A DNA stretch of 64,000 nucleotides, from assembly GCF_947492645.1 (NCBI RefSeq), contig NZ_CANLMZ010000003.1, positions 62,001-126,000 on the forward strand. The letters are read 5' to 3'. The position numbers and the translations under genes are program-made. The notes beneath the pieces were generated by a model. It ran no database searches. It was given only the letters and a program-made list of their open reading frames with translations, and was not told the DNA's origin. Below, in pieces: positions 1 through 9,930 of this stretch. The stretch's first letter is position 1. Each line of letters begins with the position of its first letter. Origin of the DNA: an uncultured Pontibacter sp. GTDB lineage: Bacteria > Bacteroidota > Bacteroidia > Cytophagales > Hymenobacteraceae.

Positions 1-1002
1 GGACGGGGCAATATTGTATGTGCCAAGCGCCTTTCTAACAGCAGCATGCACAATGGCGTATACCGTTTTCTCGTCCTCAAACTTTATTTCGGTTTTAGTT
101 GGGTGCACATTGATATCTATCTTTTCAGGCTCCAGGTCTATAAACAAGACATAAAAAGGATGGCTGTCTTTTGGCAGCAGGCCTTCAAACGCGGTCATAA
201 CGGCGTGGTTCAGATAACCGCTTTTAACAAACCGGTTATTCACAAAAAAGAACTGCTCTCCGCGGCTTTTCTTTGCATGCTCGGGTTTGCCTATGTAGCC
301 ACGCACATTTAAAAACGAGGTATCTTCCTCGCAGTAAGCCATCTGCTCTTTATAGTTGCTGCCAAGTATACCTACAATGCGTTGGCTAAGCTTGGTTGCT
401 GCCAGGTTAAAAACTTCTACATCGTTATGGTACAGGCTAAAAGCTACATCCGGGTAAGCTAGTGCAACCCGCTGAAACTCGTCCAGTACATGGCGCATCT
501 CCACCGCATTTGTCTTCAGGAAGTTGCGGCGGGCCGGCACGTTGTAAAACAGGTTTTTAACTGCAATAGAGGTGCCTTCTGGTGTGGCAACCGGCTCCTG
601 CAACACCACTGCAGAGCCCTCGATCAGCAATTTCACACCGGTTTCAGCGCCTTTTGTTCGGGTTTTCATTTCTACCTGCGCCACAGCAGCTATGGAGGCC
701 ATTGCCTCGCCCCTGAAGCCCATGGTGCGAATCTTAAAGAGATCTTCGGTAGTGCTTATTTTGGAGGTAGCGTGGCGCTCAAAGCACATACGGGCATCCG
801 TTTCCGACATGCCTATGCCATTGTCCACGATTTGGATCAGCTGTTTGCCCGCCTCCTTCACAATTAACTGTATGTTGGTTGCTTGCGCATCGATTGCATT
901 CTCCAGAAGTTCTTTCACAACTGAAGCAGGACGCTGCACCACTTCGCCAGCGGCAATCTGGTTGGCAAGGAAATCAGGCAATAAATGAATGATATCGGGC
1001 AT
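1..1002 (-). CDS. mutL: DNA mismatch repair protein MutL, N-terminal part (cut by window start)
   Basis: The reading frame is open from an ATG at 1000-1002 (minus strand) to the first base of the window, giving 334 residues of a protein normally about 600 or more. It opens with [20 protein letters not shown] and continues with the GHKL ATPase boxes of MutL: the N box around [16 protein letters not shown], the DNGIGM box, and [13 protein letters not shown]. The visible part is the ATPase and transducer domain. The dimerisation domain, and the endonuclease motif if present, lie outside the window. MutL couples MutS mismatch recognition to strand removal. No neighbour shares its transcript inside the window. 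Identification is very secure; only the C-terminus is unseen. Confidence 0.97.
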   Translation of the reverse strand, partial: MPDIIHLLPDFLANQIAAGEVVQRPASVVKELLENAIDAQATNIQLIVKEAGKQLIQIVDNGIGMSETDARMCFERHATSKISTTEDLFKIRTMGFRGEAMASIAAVAQVEMKTRTKGAETGVKLLIEGSAVVLQEPVATPEGTSIAVKNLFYNVPARRNFLKTNAVEMRHVLDEFQRVALAYPDVAFSLYHNDVEVFNLAATKLSQRIVGILGSNYKEQMAYCEEDTSFLNVRGYIGKPEHAKKSRGEQFFFVNNRFVKSGYLNHAVMTAFEGLLPKDSHPFYVLFIDLEPEKIDINVHPTKTEIKFEDEKTVYAIVHAAVRKALGTYNIAPS

Positions 1003-1431
1003 CCTGTAGTTTAATATCCTAAGTTACTGTATAATTTATGCTCTGAATCAGGTGCTTTGTTTGATTCCGGCTAAGTTTTTGCTTTTAATTAATTGTTAAA
1101 ACAGAACTTATTCAGAATTAAATTTATTACTAATTTACAGACTGATTCATTTCAGAGGTTCTGAAAACTACTGGTTGATAACGAAGATTATTTAAATTTC
1201 AAAAAGAAACCAAATCTCTGTATCGTTGATGGGGCTGGTGGCGTTAGCATAATTATAGGCTGCTACTCTTGTTGCCACGAAAGCTTAGGCTGACATTCAG
1301 GTTAATTGCCTCTCTCCGATAAACAGTTAACCAAAGTTAACATAATTGATCAGTAGCCTGTTTTGTGAACCGTCTATATGCAAAATTAGGGTTAATTTTT
1401 ACTTGTTCCAATTAATAAAAAAGTACAGCGG
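1003..1431. other. AT-rich divergent intergenic region
   Basis: This 429-bp spacer lies between the divergent mutL and GH3 fusion genes. I found no plausible ORF, RNA gene, strong hairpin or exact TAnnTTTG promoter. It must hold both promoters, but I cannot place them. Confidence 0.6.
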
Positions 1432-4383
1432 ATGTTGAAGAGTTTTAGCTTAGGGTTATTGATACTTGTTTTTCTTGGGATGGGGTCGCTGATGTCTTTA
1501 AAATCATCAGACAACATTGTTGTGAACTCCAAAGAGCAAACCTGGGTCGATAGCGTTATGACTACTTTAACACCAGAGCAACGCATTGGGCAGTTGTTTA
1601 TGGTAGCCGCATACTCAAATAAAACCGAAAAGCACTTCCGCGAAATTGACACGCTTGTAACCCGCTATGGCATAGGCGGAGTTATGTTTATGCAAGGCGG
1701 GCCGGTGCGCCAGGTAAAGCTTACGAACCGTTTCCAGAGCCAGGCCAAAGTGCCCATGCTTATAGCGATGGATGCTGAATGGGGTTTAGGCATGCGCCTG
1801 GACAGCACCATGCAGTTTGCCCGCCAGATGACGCTGGGCGCCATGAACGACGAGAAGTATATTTACCTGATGGGCCGCGAGATTGCGCTTAAAATGAAGC
1901 GCATGGGCGTAAACGTAAGTTTCTCGCCTGTGCTGGATGTAAACGTAAATGCAGCAAACCCTGTTATCGGAAACCGCTCCTTCGGAGAGTCAAAAGAAGA
2001 AGTTACACGACGGGGCATTGCTTACATCAGAGGCCTGCAAGACCACGGTGTGGTAGCGGTGGCTAAACATTTCCCGGGACACGGCGATACAGATGTAGAC
2101 TCTCACCACGCCTTGCCTGTTGTAAACCACGACATGAAACGCCTGACCGAGGTTGAGCTTTACCCTTTCCACAAATCTTTTGAGGCCGGGGTGATGGGCG
2201 TAATGGTGGCGCACTTGTACATGCCTAAAATTGACAGCACCCGCAACCTTGCCACTACACTTTCGAAGCCGCTGGTTACCGGCCTGCTTCAGGAGAAAAT
2301 GAAGTATAAAGGCCTTGTGTTTACTGATGCCCTGAACATGAAAGGCGTAAGCAAATACTATAAGCCCGGCGAAGTAGACCTGAAAGCTTTGATGGCGGGC
2401 AACGATGTGCTTCTTTTCCCGGAAGATGTTCCTATGGCTGTTAAAAAGATTAAAGGCGCCATTACTGCCGGCCAGATAACCCAGGAGGAGGTTGACCAGC
2501 ACGTGCGCAAAATTTTGCACACTAAATACTGGGCTGGCTTGAACAACCAAAAAATGGTGCAGCTAGAGAATTTATCTGAAGAAATATCCCGACCGATAAG
2601 TACTGTAGTTCAGGAGCAGCTGTATGACAATGCTGTTACTGTAGTGCAGAATAAAAACAGTTTGCTACCCCTCCGGACGCTGGATACTTTAAGTATAGCC
2701 TCTGTGGCGATTGGTGTTACAGAGGTTAACAAGTTTCAGGAAACGCTGGGGTATTACGCATCTGTAAATAAGTTCTCCATCTCTGATCGCTTTGCCCCTG
2801 ATTCGGCCTTTGCCAAAATCATCCCTAAGCTTAAGGATAACAATGTGGTGGTGGTTAGCATCCATAACATGAACGCTACCGCTGCTAAAGATTACGGCAT
2901 TGGCATTGGTACAAGAGCCTTTATCCAATACCTGCAGGAGCGCACCAACAAGAAAGTTATTGTAGCGGTAATGGGCAGCGCCTACAGTTTAAAATATTTT
3001 GAAAACGCAAACTGGTTGCTGTGTGGCTACGAAGATCACCCGGTGGCGCAGTCGCTGGTGCCGCAAGTGCTGTTCGGGGCCAGAGATGCCAACGGTAAAT
3101 TGCCAGTAACAGCATCTGCCAAGTTTAGAGCAGGCACAGGCGTAACCACTCAAACCCTGGGCCGCTTAAAGTACGGCGTACCAGAAAGTGTGGGCATGGA
3201 CTCTAAAGTATTAAGCCAGATAGATAACGTTGCCCGCGAGGCCATTGCCTATGCCGCTACACCAGGCGCCCAGGTGCTGGTTGTAAAAGACGGTACTGTG
3301 GTATTTAACAAATCTTACGGCCATTATACATACAATAAGACCAAGCCTGTAACAAACAGCACCGTTTACGATGTGGCCTCTATCACCAAAGTAGCTGCTA
3401 CACTACAAGCCATCATGTTCCTGAAAGACCAGGGCAAGATAAACCTTGATGCCAAAGTAGCTACTTACCTGCCAGAACTAAAAGGCACAAACAAACAGAA
3501 CATTGTGCTGCGCGACGTGTTGGCACACCAGGCAGGTTTACAGGCTGGCTTACCGGCATGGCAAAACACCCTGAAGTCTGTTGAGACAAAGAAAACGTTT
3601 TATGCCAGCCGCCAGAATGATATTTACCCGAACGAGGTGGTGCCAGGCTTCTACTCTATCAAAAGTATGGAGGATTCGCTGTGGGCCTGGACGGTAAAAT
3701 CGAGAATGTTGCCGCCGCGCAAAGATGGCAAAGGCTACGAGTACAAGTATAGCGACCTGGATTTTTATGTACTTAAACGTGTGGCAGAGCGCATGCTGAA
3801 TCAGCCGCTGGATGAGTTTATGGAACAAAACTTCTATACACCGCTTGGCCTGAGCACCATGACGTATAAACCGCTGCTGAAGCACTCCCAGGATGCGATT
3901 GCCCCTACTGAAGATGATAAATACTTCCGCCATAATTTGCTTTGGGGTAGTGTGCACGACCAGGGAGCAGCCATGATGGGAGGTGTAGCGGGGCACGCCG
4001 GCTTGTTCTCTAATGCCAACGACTTAGCCATACTTATGCAGATGAACTTGCAGAACGGAAACTACGGCGGGCACAAATACTTTAATACCGAAGTAGTAAC
4101 GGAGTTCTCTAAAAAGCAATTCAAGAACAGTCGCCGTGGCCTTGGCTGGGATAAGCCAGAACCAGAAAGCGGCGGGCCAACATCAAGCATGGCTTCGTTA
4201 AGCACATTTGGCCATACTGGTTTTACAGGAACCGGGGCATGGGTAGATCCAGAAAATAATCTGATCTACATCTTCCTGTCTAACAGAGTATATCCTGATG
4301 CCGGCAACAATAAACTTGTTACTTACAATATTCGCACACGTATACATGATGTGATATATAAAGCGATAATTCCTAAAACATAA
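1432..4383 (+). CDS. Glycoside hydrolase family 3 (NagZ-like) fused to a serine hydrolase (beta-lactamase fold)
   Basis: This 983-residue protein has an N-terminal hydrophobic export signal (residues 1-22). A GH3 beta-N-acetylhexosaminidase domain follows, with the NagZ signature KHFPGHGDTD (K212-H213) and DSHH at 223-226. The expected nucleophile is D299 in FTDALNMKG. A GH3 C-terminal domain comes next, then from about residue 590 a class C beta-lactamase-like serine hydrolase with SITK (S650, K653), YSD in the Y-x-N position and HTGFTGTG in the KTG position. NagZ removes GlcNAc from muropeptides, and the second domain resembles penicillin-binding esterases or peptidases, so a role in peptidoglycan turnover is likely. 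This two-domain arrangement is known in Bacteroidota. The exact substrate of the second domain is not readable from sequence. Confidence 0.93.
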   Translation: MLKSFSLGLLILVFLGMGSLMSLKSSDNIVVNSKEQTWVDSVMTTLTPEQRIGQLFMVAAYSNKTEKHFREIDTLVTRYGIGGVMFMQGGPVRQVKLTNRFQSQAKVPMLIAMDAEWGLGMRLDSTMQFARQMTLGAMNDEKYIYLMGREIALKMKRMGVNVSFSPVLDVNVNAANPVIGNRSFGESKEEVTRRGIAYIRGLQDHGVVAVAKHFPGHGDTDVDSHHALPVVNHDMKRLTEVELYPFHKSFEAGVMGVMVAHLYMPKIDSTRNLATTLSKPLVTGLLQEKMKYKGLVFTDALNMKGVSKYYKPGEVDLKALMAGNDVLLFPEDVPMAVKKIKGAITAGQITQEEVDQHVRKILHTKYWAGLNNQKMVQLENLSEEISRPISTVVQEQLYDNAVTVVQNKNSLLPLRTLDTLSIASVAIGVTEVNKFQETLGYYASVNKFSISDRFAPDSAFAKIIPKLKDNNVVVVSIHNMNATAAKDYGIGIGTRAFIQYLQERTNKKVIVAVMGSAYSLKYFENANWLLCGYEDHPVAQSLVPQVLFGARDANGKLPVTASAKFRAGTGVTTQTLGRLKYGVPESVGMDSKVLSQIDNVAREAIAYAATPGAQVLVVKDGTVVFNKSYGHYTYNKTKPVTNSTVYDVASITKVAATLQAIMFLKDQGKINLDAKVATYLPELKGTNKQNIVLRDVLAHQAGLQAGLPAWQNTLKSVETKKTFYASRQNDIYPNEVVPGFYSIKSMEDSLWAWTVKSRMLPPRKDGKGYEYKYSDLDFYVLKRVAERMLNQPLDEFMEQNFYTPLGLSTMTYKPLLKHSQDAIAPTEDDKYFRHNLLWGSVHDQGAAMMGGVAGHAGLFSNANDLAILMQMNLQNGNYGGHKYFNTEVVTEFSKKQFKNSRRGLGWDKPEPESGGPTSSMASLSTFGHTGFTGTGAWVDPENNLIYIFLSNRVYPDAGNNKLVTYNIRTRIHDVIYKAIIPKT

Positions 4384-4406
4384 AAGATATTAAGTAGTTT
4401 AGCAGG

Positions 4407-4440
4407 TGCAGCCACTCTATATGGGCTGCATTTGTTATTT
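4407..4440 (+). terminator. Hairpin after the GH3 fusion gene
   Basis: TGCAGCC (4407-4413) pairs with GGCTGCA (4424-4430) and is followed by a T-rich run. It sits between the GH3 fusion and bshA and is probably a weak rho-independent terminator. Confidence 0.5.
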
Positions 4441-4457
4441 ACACAGCACGCATAACT

Positions 4458-5594
4458 ATGAGAATCGGAATAGTTTGTTACCCAACCTTTGGCGGTAGCG
4501 GAGTAGTAGCCACAGAACTAGGCAAAGAACTAGCTATCAAAGGACACAAGGTGCATTTTATCACCTATAGCCAGCCCGCGCGTCTGGATATTTTCAACGA
4601 GAATCTTTTTTACCACGAAGTATACATCCCTACATATCCGCTTTTCCAGTACCCGCCTTACGAGTTGGCGTTGGCCAGCAAAATGGTAGATATTGTACAG
4701 TTTGAGAAGCTGGATGTGCTGCATGTGCACTATGCCATACCACATGCCTCGGCTGCTTTTATGGCAAAACAGATTCTGCGCACCAAAGGCATCAACATAC
4801 CCGTTATCACTACGCTGCATGGCACCGATATCACGCTGGTTGGGAAAGATGCCTCTTTTGAGCCGGTGGTAACTTTCAGCATCAACCAGTCAGATGGAGT
4901 AACTGCCGTATCTGACAGTCTGCGCGCCGAAACCTACGATTACTTCCAGATAGAGAAAGACATTGCCGTTATTCCTAACTTTATAAACCTCGACAAATTC
5001 AGGCGCCAGAAAAAAGAGCATTTCCGTATGGCGATCAGCCCGAACGATGAGAAGCTGCTGGTACATACCTCCAACTTCCGGTCAGTAAAGCGGGTAGAGG
5101 ACGTGATCAGGATTTTTGCGGAAGTACGCAAGAACATGCCAAGCAAACTATTGCTAGTGGGCGATGGCCCTGAGCGCCCAAAAATGGAGAAGCTGTGCCG
5201 CGAACTGCAGATTTACAATGATGTGCGCTTTTTAGGAAAACTGGATGCCGTGGAAGAAGTGCTATCCATCGCAGATTTGTTCCTGATGCCATCAGAAAAA
5301 GAAAGTTTTGGCCTGGCAGCCCTGGAGGCAATGGCCTGCGAAGTGCCGGTAATATCATCAAACGCAGGTGGTATACCAGAGCTCAACATTGATGGCGTAA
5401 CCGGCTTTACGAGCCCGGTAGGCAATGTAGCCGAAATGGTGCAAAATGCCCTTACCATACTTGATGATGCTAATTTGCCACGCTTTAAAGCCAATGCGCT
5501 GGCACGAGCCAAGGATTTTAACATCGATAAGATTGTGCCGCAGTATGAAGAGTTTTACCAAAAGATAATAGACGAGCAGCTCGCACTTCTCTAA
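4458..5594 (+). CDS. bshA: N-acetyl-alpha-D-glucosaminyl L-malate synthase BshA
   Basis: This 378-residue GT4 glycosyltransferase opens with [18 protein letters not shown] and then [15 protein letters not shown], the signature of BshA. It makes GlcNAc-malate from UDP-GlcNAc and L-malate, the first step of bacillithiol synthesis. The C-terminal Rossmann half carries the usual nucleotide-sugar binding region with [19 protein letters not shown] and SSNAGGIPE. The length matches the family. Bacillithiol is the low-molecular-weight thiol of many Bacteroidota. bshB and bshC are not in this window, so the pathway is scattered. The gene appears to be transcribed alone, with a terminator directly downstream. 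Confidence 0.95.
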   Translation: MRIGIVCYPTFGGSGVVATELGKELAIKGHKVHFITYSQPARLDIFNENLFYHEVYIPTYPLFQYPPYELALASKMVDIVQFEKLDVLHVHYAIPHASAAFMAKQILRTKGINIPVITTLHGTDITLVGKDASFEPVVTFSINQSDGVTAVSDSLRAETYDYFQIEKDIAVIPNFINLDKFRRQKKEHFRMAISPNDEKLLVHTSNFRSVKRVEDVIRIFAEVRKNMPSKLLLVGDGPERPKMEKLCRELQIYNDVRFLGKLDAVEEVLSIADLFLMPSEKESFGLAALEAMACEVPVISSNAGGIPELNIDGVTGFTSPVGNVAEMVQNALTILDDANLPRFKANALARAKDFNIDKIVPQYEEFYQKIIDEQLALL

Positions 5595-5615
5595 AATATA
5601 AAAGCTTTGATTAAG

Positions 5616-5650
5616 AATCCGGTTGCTGCACAAGTACCCGGATTTTTTTT
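5616..5650 (+). terminator. Rho-independent terminator of bshA
   Basis: AATCCGG (5616-5622) pairs with CCGGATT (5638-5644) and is followed by a run of T. It sits 21 bp after the bshA stop. Confidence 0.8.
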
Positions 5651-5707
5651 ATATCTATATTTATCAAGAACTTAAGCCTGCTTATACTTCCCTTTCGCAT
5701 CTATACT

Positions 5708-7600
5708 ATGAACAAAGACAAATACTTTATACTTGATTTTGACAGCACCTTTACGAAAGTAGAGGCCCTGGATGAACTAGGTGAAATATCGCTTCAGCAT
5801 GAGCACAATAAGGCAGAAATACTTCAGGAAATAAAAAACCTGACCAACAGCGCCATGAACGGCAACAGCTCATTTTATGAGGGCCTGACCAAACGCCTGC
5901 ACCTCCTGAAGGCAAACAAAGCCCACCTTCAAGAGCTTATCGCCATACTTCAGCAAAAAGTATCCGACTCTATACAGCGCAACAAGGCCTTTTTCGAAGA
6001 ATACGCCGACAACGTGCTGATCGTATCGAGTGGATTTAAGGAGTTTATTGTGCCCATTGTGTTGCCTTTTGGCATAAAGGAAGAAAATGTACATGCCAAC
6101 ACATTTAAGTTTGATAAGCAGGGCAACATTATCGGCTTTGATGAAGAGAATGTACTTTGCCGGGACAAAGGCAAAATTAAGCTCCTTGACAAACTTGGCT
6201 TAAGCGGTGATGTGTATGTACTAGGCGACGGCTATACTGACTATGAAATAAAGGAAGCAGGACTGGCCAATAAATTTTACGCCTTCACCGAAAATGTGGC
6301 GCGCGACAATGTAGTGGAGAAAGCAGAGCACTTTGCCCCTACCCTGGATGAGTTCCTGTATCAGAATAACCTACCGATGGCTATTTCTTACCCCAAGAAC
6401 CGCATTAAAGTGCTCTTGTTGGAAAATATCCACCCAAACGCTGTGGAATTGTTTACTAAAGAAGGCTATCAGATTGAAACAGCAGCCGGGGCTTTAAACG
6501 AGCAAGAACTTTGTGAGCAGATTAAAAACGTATCTATACTTGGCATCAGGTCTAAAACGCAGGTAACGGCAAAGGTACTGCAACACGCGAACCGCCTCAT
6601 GAGCATTGGTGCTTTCTGCATCGGCACAAACCAGATAGATTTGGATGCCTGCCTTAAAGCAGGTATTACGGTCTTTAACGCCCCGTTCAGCAATACCCGA
6701 AGTGTGGTAGAGCTGGCACTCGGTGAGATTATCATGTTATCACGCAGGATCTTTGATAAAAGTATAAAAATGCACCAGGGAGTATGGGATAAGTCTGCTA
6801 CCGGAAGTACAGAGGTACGGGATAAGAAGTTAGGTATAGTTGGCTATGGCAACATCGGAGCACAGCTATCGGTGCTGGCCGAGGCAATGGGCATGCAAGT
6901 ATACTATTACGATGTAGTGGAGAAGCTGCAATTAGGCAATGCCCGCAAATGCGAATCGCTGCAGGAGTTGCTGCAGATAGCTGACTTTGTAACGCTGCAC
7001 GTAGATGGCAGCAAACGTAACACAAACATTTTTGGCAAAGCGGAGTTTGATGCCATGAAACCGGGGGCCATTTTCCTGAACCTGAGTCGAGGCCATGTAG
7101 TCGAGATTGCAGCGCTGGTAGAGGCATTGCAGTCTGGTAAACTGGGAGGCGCAGCCGTGGATGTTTTCCCGCACGAGCCTGCCACTAACGATGAGCCATT
7201 TATAAACGAGCTCCGCAACTTACCCAATGTTATACTTACGCCACACATTGGCGGCAGCACCACCGAGGCCCAGGAAAATATCGCCCGCTTCGTTCCGAGC
7301 CGCATCATGCAGTACATCAACACCGGCAACACCTACCAAAGCGTTAACTTCCCTAACATACAGCTGCCTGAACTTAAAGATGCGCATCGCCTCATTCACA
7401 TACACGCCAACGTGCCCGGAGTGCTTGCAAGTATAAACAACGCCTTGGCTAAAAATGAGGTAAATATACTTGGCCAGTACCTTAAAACAAATGAGCAGAT
7501 TGGCTACGTGATTACCGATATTGATAAAGCATACGACAAGCAGGTTATTGACGAGCTAAGGAAGGTGCCCCAGACAATCAAGTTCAGGATTTTATACTAA
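5708..7600 (+). CDS. serA: Fusion of a phosphoserine phosphatase-like HAD domain to D-3-phosphoglycerate dehydrogenase with ACT domain
   Basis: This 630-residue protein combines two serine-pathway activities. Residues 1-220 are a HAD hydrolase like SerB: motif I D10-x-D12-x-T14, motif II SSG at 107-109, motif III in RDKGKIK, and motif IV GDGYTD with D174 and D178. From about 230 comes a D-2-hydroxyacid dehydrogenase: Rossmann GYGNIG (379-384), and the catalytic triad R461 (LSRGH), E490 and H513 (TPHIGG). The last 75 residues are an ACT domain of the kind that senses serine. All catalytic residues are visible, so both ends of the pathway from 3-phosphoglycerate to serine could sit in one chain. 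The aminotransferase SerC would act between them and is not in the window. Phosphatase activity itself is inferred. Confidence 0.92.
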   Translation: MNKDKYFILDFDSTFTKVEALDELGEISLQHEHNKAEILQEIKNLTNSAMNGNSSFYEGLTKRLHLLKANKAHLQELIAILQQKVSDSIQRNKAFFEEYADNVLIVSSGFKEFIVPIVLPFGIKEENVHANTFKFDKQGNIIGFDEENVLCRDKGKIKLLDKLGLSGDVYVLGDGYTDYEIKEAGLANKFYAFTENVARDNVVEKAEHFAPTLDEFLYQNNLPMAISYPKNRIKVLLLENIHPNAVELFTKEGYQIETAAGALNEQELCEQIKNVSILGIRSKTQVTAKVLQHANRLMSIGAFCIGTNQIDLDACLKAGITVFNAPFSNTRSVVELALGEIIMLSRRIFDKSIKMHQGVWDKSATGSTEVRDKKLGIVGYGNIGAQLSVLAEAMGMQVYYYDVVEKLQLGNARKCESLQELLQIADFVTLHVDGSKRNTNIFGKAEFDAMKPGAIFLNLSRGHVVEIAALVEALQSGKLGGAAVDVFPHEPATNDEPFINELRNLPNVILTPHIGGSTTEAQENIARFVPSRIMQYINTGNTYQSVNFPNIQLPELKDAHRLIHIHANVPGVLASINNALAKNEVNILGQYLKTNEQIGYVITDIDKAYDKQVIDELRKVPQTIKFRILY

Positions 7601-7611
7601 GCCTATAAGCA

Positions 7612-7650
7612 AAAGGGGGAGCTATCAAGTATGGCCGCCCCCCCTTTCTA
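7612..7650. terminator. Possible bidirectional terminator
   Basis: AAAGGGGG (7612-7619) can pair with CCCCCTTT (7640-7647) across a long loop. It lies between the convergent serA fusion and the small membrane protein gene. Strength is uncertain. Confidence 0.45.
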
Positions 7651-7664
7651 TGAGTTAATAGTTT

Positions 7665-8195
7665 TTAAAACACCTGCCCTATCTCCTGCTTCAGGAAGCT
7701 GATAGCACGTGCAGTTGGATCGCTCTCGGAAGCAAGTATGGTTTCCAGGATGCGCTTGGCAAGATCAGTACCACGCGCATTTTCAGGCAATTCTTTATAG
7801 GTTCTGTTGATCAGGTTCACAACTTCTTCGCGGGCATGCTTTACCTGCTGCCAGCCTGTTTCAGACATATACACCTGCTGCGACATGTTGTGGTTAAACT
7901 CATTTCTTATCTCTGCTAACAATACCCGGTGATACTCTGCAGCAGTTTGCCCCGCAGCCCCCACACGAAGCAGCATATTGCTTGGTGTAATGCGCTCCAG
8001 CAACAGCACCACCCGCTCATAAGCCTGCAGCCTGATAGGAAGTACTGTGTCAGAGTTTTTCTGTCGCAACTCAATCAGGCGCATCTTGTAATCGCGGTCG
8101 TAATGCTTTTTAATCAGGTAATACATCGCGCCTGCTACAATCAGGGCCGGCAAGGATATTTTTAAAAGGTCTATTACAAATGCTAATGCTTCCAT
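7665..8195 (-). CDS. Conserved hypothetical protein with one N-terminal membrane segment
   Basis: This 176-residue protein is one I do not recognise with confidence. Residues 8-28 form a single hydrophobic segment (ISLPALIVAGAMYYLI), followed by basic residues (KKHYDRDYK) that would stay in the cytoplasm. The rest is soluble, mostly helical and charged, with no cysteines and no enzyme motif. A single-pass inner-membrane anchor with a cytoplasmic helical domain fits. Similar short proteins are common in Bacteroidota as uncharacterised families. It is divergent from the Fe-S carrier gene and convergent with serA, so it is probably monocistronic. The context says nothing about function. Confidence 0.8.
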   Translation of the reverse strand: MEALAFVIDLLKISLPALIVAGAMYYLIKKHYDRDYKMRLIELRQKNSDTVLPIRLQAYERVVLLLERITPSNMLLRVGAAGQTAAEYHRVLLAEIRNEFNHNMSQQVYMSETGWQQVKHAREEVVNLINRTYKELPENARGTDLAKRILETILASESDPTARAISFLKQEIGQVF

Positions 8196-8318
8196 TTCTG
8201 TTCTGAGTTGAGCTATAAATATCGCAAAAAATTAATCTAATGCACATGAATCATTTATACGCTTTACCTGTTTACTTAATACAAGGATTTGCCGCAAGCA
8301 TTTTTAAGAAGAATTGCT

Positions 8319-8326
8319 TAAGTTTG
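8319..8326 (+). promoter_or_regulatory. Candidate -7 element of the Fe-S carrier gene
   Basis: TAAGTTTG matches the Bacteroidota -7 consensus TAnnTTTG and lies 29 bp before the ATG. No good -33 TTG is found at 19-21 bp spacing, so support is partial. Confidence 0.5.
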
Positions 8327-8354
8327 TGGCTACAAATAACGAATAGCTTATACT

Positions 8355-8702
8355 ATGGCAACAGAAACTAAAACTGCACCTATCACTCTGACGGAAAGAG
8401 CTTTAGCTGAGGTTAAAAATATAATGCAGGAAAAAAGTGTACCAGCAGAATATGGTTTGCGCGTTGGTGTGCAAGGCGGTGGCTGCTCTGGTATGTCTTA
8501 CTTGCTGGGCTTTGATAAGGCAAAAGATTCTGATGAGATTTTCCAACTGGAAGGCGTTAACCTGATCATGGATAAAAAACATGCGATGTATGTGCTTGGC
8601 ATGCAGGTTGATTTTCAGGATGGCTTAAATGCCCGTGGATTTGTTTTCAATAACCCACAGGCTACAAGTACCTGCGGTTGCGGAAGCTCATTCTCAGCGT
8701 AA
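8355..8702 (+). CDS. A-type iron-sulfur cluster carrier (IscA/ErpA/SufA family)
   Basis: This 115-residue protein has the full family signature: C44 in GGGCSG, and C107 and C109 in the C-terminal CGCGSSF motif. These three cysteines bind and hand over Fe-S clusters to apoproteins. Length and architecture match the HesB/IscA/ErpA/SufA family. The sequence does not tell which branch it is, so no gene symbol is given. It stands alone, with its own candidate promoter element and a strong terminator, rather than inside a suf operon. That suits an ErpA-like general carrier. Confidence 0.95.
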   Translation: MATETKTAPITLTERALAEVKNIMQEKSVPAEYGLRVGVQGGGCSGMSYLLGFDKAKDSDEIFQLEGVNLIMDKKHAMYVLGMQVDFQDGLNARGFVFNNPQATSTCGCGSSFSA

Positions 8703-8730
8703 ATAAGATACCTTCTTTCTCTTTAGATAG

Positions 8731-8766
8731 GCGAAGCCCGGCTGTATGGTCGGGCTTCGCTGTTTT
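8731..8766 (+). terminator. Rho-independent terminator of the Fe-S carrier gene
   Basis: GCGAAGCCCG (8731-8740) and CGGGCTTCGC (8751-8760) form a perfect 10-bp stem followed by TGTTTT. Confidence 0.85.
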
Positions 8767-8965
8767 ATAGAGTTTACCATCAGAATTTACGGGATAAATA
8801 AATGGATGGACAGGATTGATTTATATTTTAGGACTGCTTAAAGTCCTGGGGCAGTTGAACCCGGTCATGCAGAAACAAGGGCCTGGGAACTCGTACGCGC
8901 CAGTATAGCCTTACTCTGTAATTAGAAATAACGGAAGCAAATTATCCACCTACCTCTAAAACTCT

Positions 8966-9850
8966 CTAATACGTTCTCGTCATACTTGCTGGCACTACAA
9001 GTATAAAGTCGGCTTTGTTATTGTGCTCCTCTGCCAGCTTCTCCAGGTCTCCTTGCAGTACTGTTGTGATGGTAAGTGTTTTTAGCTGTGAGTTACCTTG
9101 TTTCAGATACCAGCCTATCCCTTCAAAATTATCAGAATGATAAGCACCGTTAAAGTGAAGCATTTTTTTGCCTCCCTTAACCTCACCAAGTATAAAATGA
9201 GCCATAGTGGCATCTTTTAGCGCCTGAGCCTGCACAATATTCTGACTTTTTGTATTGCCGTGGGTACTGCTACCAAACATGGCCAGCATGTTTTTATACC
9301 CAGGCAAATCCATATCTACTTTAACCGGAAGCGGGGCAAAATACTTTTTACCGTCTGCTGATACTTTATCCAAACTAGCCAAACTACCTGCCGCTACAGC
9401 AGCAGCGTAGCGGCGAGGCACGTTGGTGGCAACAAAAGGCACATTACTATCTTTGGCATAACGCACCAGCGGCTTGTAGTCAGTTTTATAGTTAACCCAG
9501 GGGCGCGACTCCTGCTCAAAGTTATTTTCCGGCACCTGCCCTGCCAGGTATTCGTTCAGTACCAGCTGCACATCGGCTTCAAACATCTCGGCACCCAAGG
9601 CAAAGTTCTGCTGATGCGCTTTGTGCAGGTCTTTTGCCAGTTCCAGCTGCAGCCAATGAGCAATGGGATCATTGTGCTGCTCTCCAAACAGCACCACATC
9701 AGCCTCTTTTAGACCATCAAGCATTTTGCCATACTTTATACTTTTGCCAGTTTTAGTAAACAGCTGGTAAGCTGGTTTGTCTTTTTGCGCAAATGCAGGT
9801 AATGCTGTCATCATCAGGAACAGAAACAAGGCAGGTAAGATCTTTTTCAT
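8966..9850 (-). CDS. ChaN-like (Tiki/EreA-fold) exported protein, putative haem or iron binding
   Basis: The preferred start is the ATG at 9848-9850, because MKKILPALFLFLMMTALPAFAQ gives a clean signal peptide; an ATG 24 bp upstream also exists. The 294-residue product contains DVVLFGEQHNDPIAHWLQ, the ChaN-type GE-x-H motif, then GAEMFEADVQ, and near the C-terminus LHFNGAYHSDNFEGIGWYL with the second conserved histidine. ChaN of Campylobacter binds haem as a dimer, and the wider superfamily includes metal-dependent peptidases. Export to periplasm or outer membrane is likely. No lipobox cysteine is seen, unlike classical ChaN lipoproteins. Iron or haem involvement is inferred from the family; no iron genes lie beside it. 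Confidence 0.85.
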   Translation of the reverse strand: MKKILPALFLFLMMTALPAFAQKDKPAYQLFTKTGKSIKYGKMLDGLKEADVVLFGEQHNDPIAHWLQLELAKDLHKAHQQNFALGAEMFEADVQLVLNEYLAGQVPENNFEQESRPWVNYKTDYKPLVRYAKDSNVPFVATNVPRRYAAAVAAGSLASLDKVSADGKKYFAPLPVKVDMDLPGYKNMLAMFGSSTHGNTKSQNIVQAQALKDATMAHFILGEVKGGKKMLHFNGAYHSDNFEGIGWYLKQGNSQLKTLTITTVLQGDLEKLAEEHNNKADFILVVPASMTRTY

Positions 9851-9879
9851 CGGGGTGTAATATTTATACTTCAAGATAC

Positions 9880-9912
9880 AAAAAAGCCGGTACTGTGCAG
9901 CACCGGCTTTTC
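9880..9912 (-). terminator. Terminator of the ABC transporter operon
   Basis: AAAAGCCGGT (9882-9891) pairs perfectly with ACCGGCTTTT (9902-9911), with a T-run on the minus-strand side. It lies 20 bp past the permease stop and upstream of the ChaN-like gene. Confidence 0.8.
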
Positions 9913-9930
9913 ATACTTTTATACTTGCGG

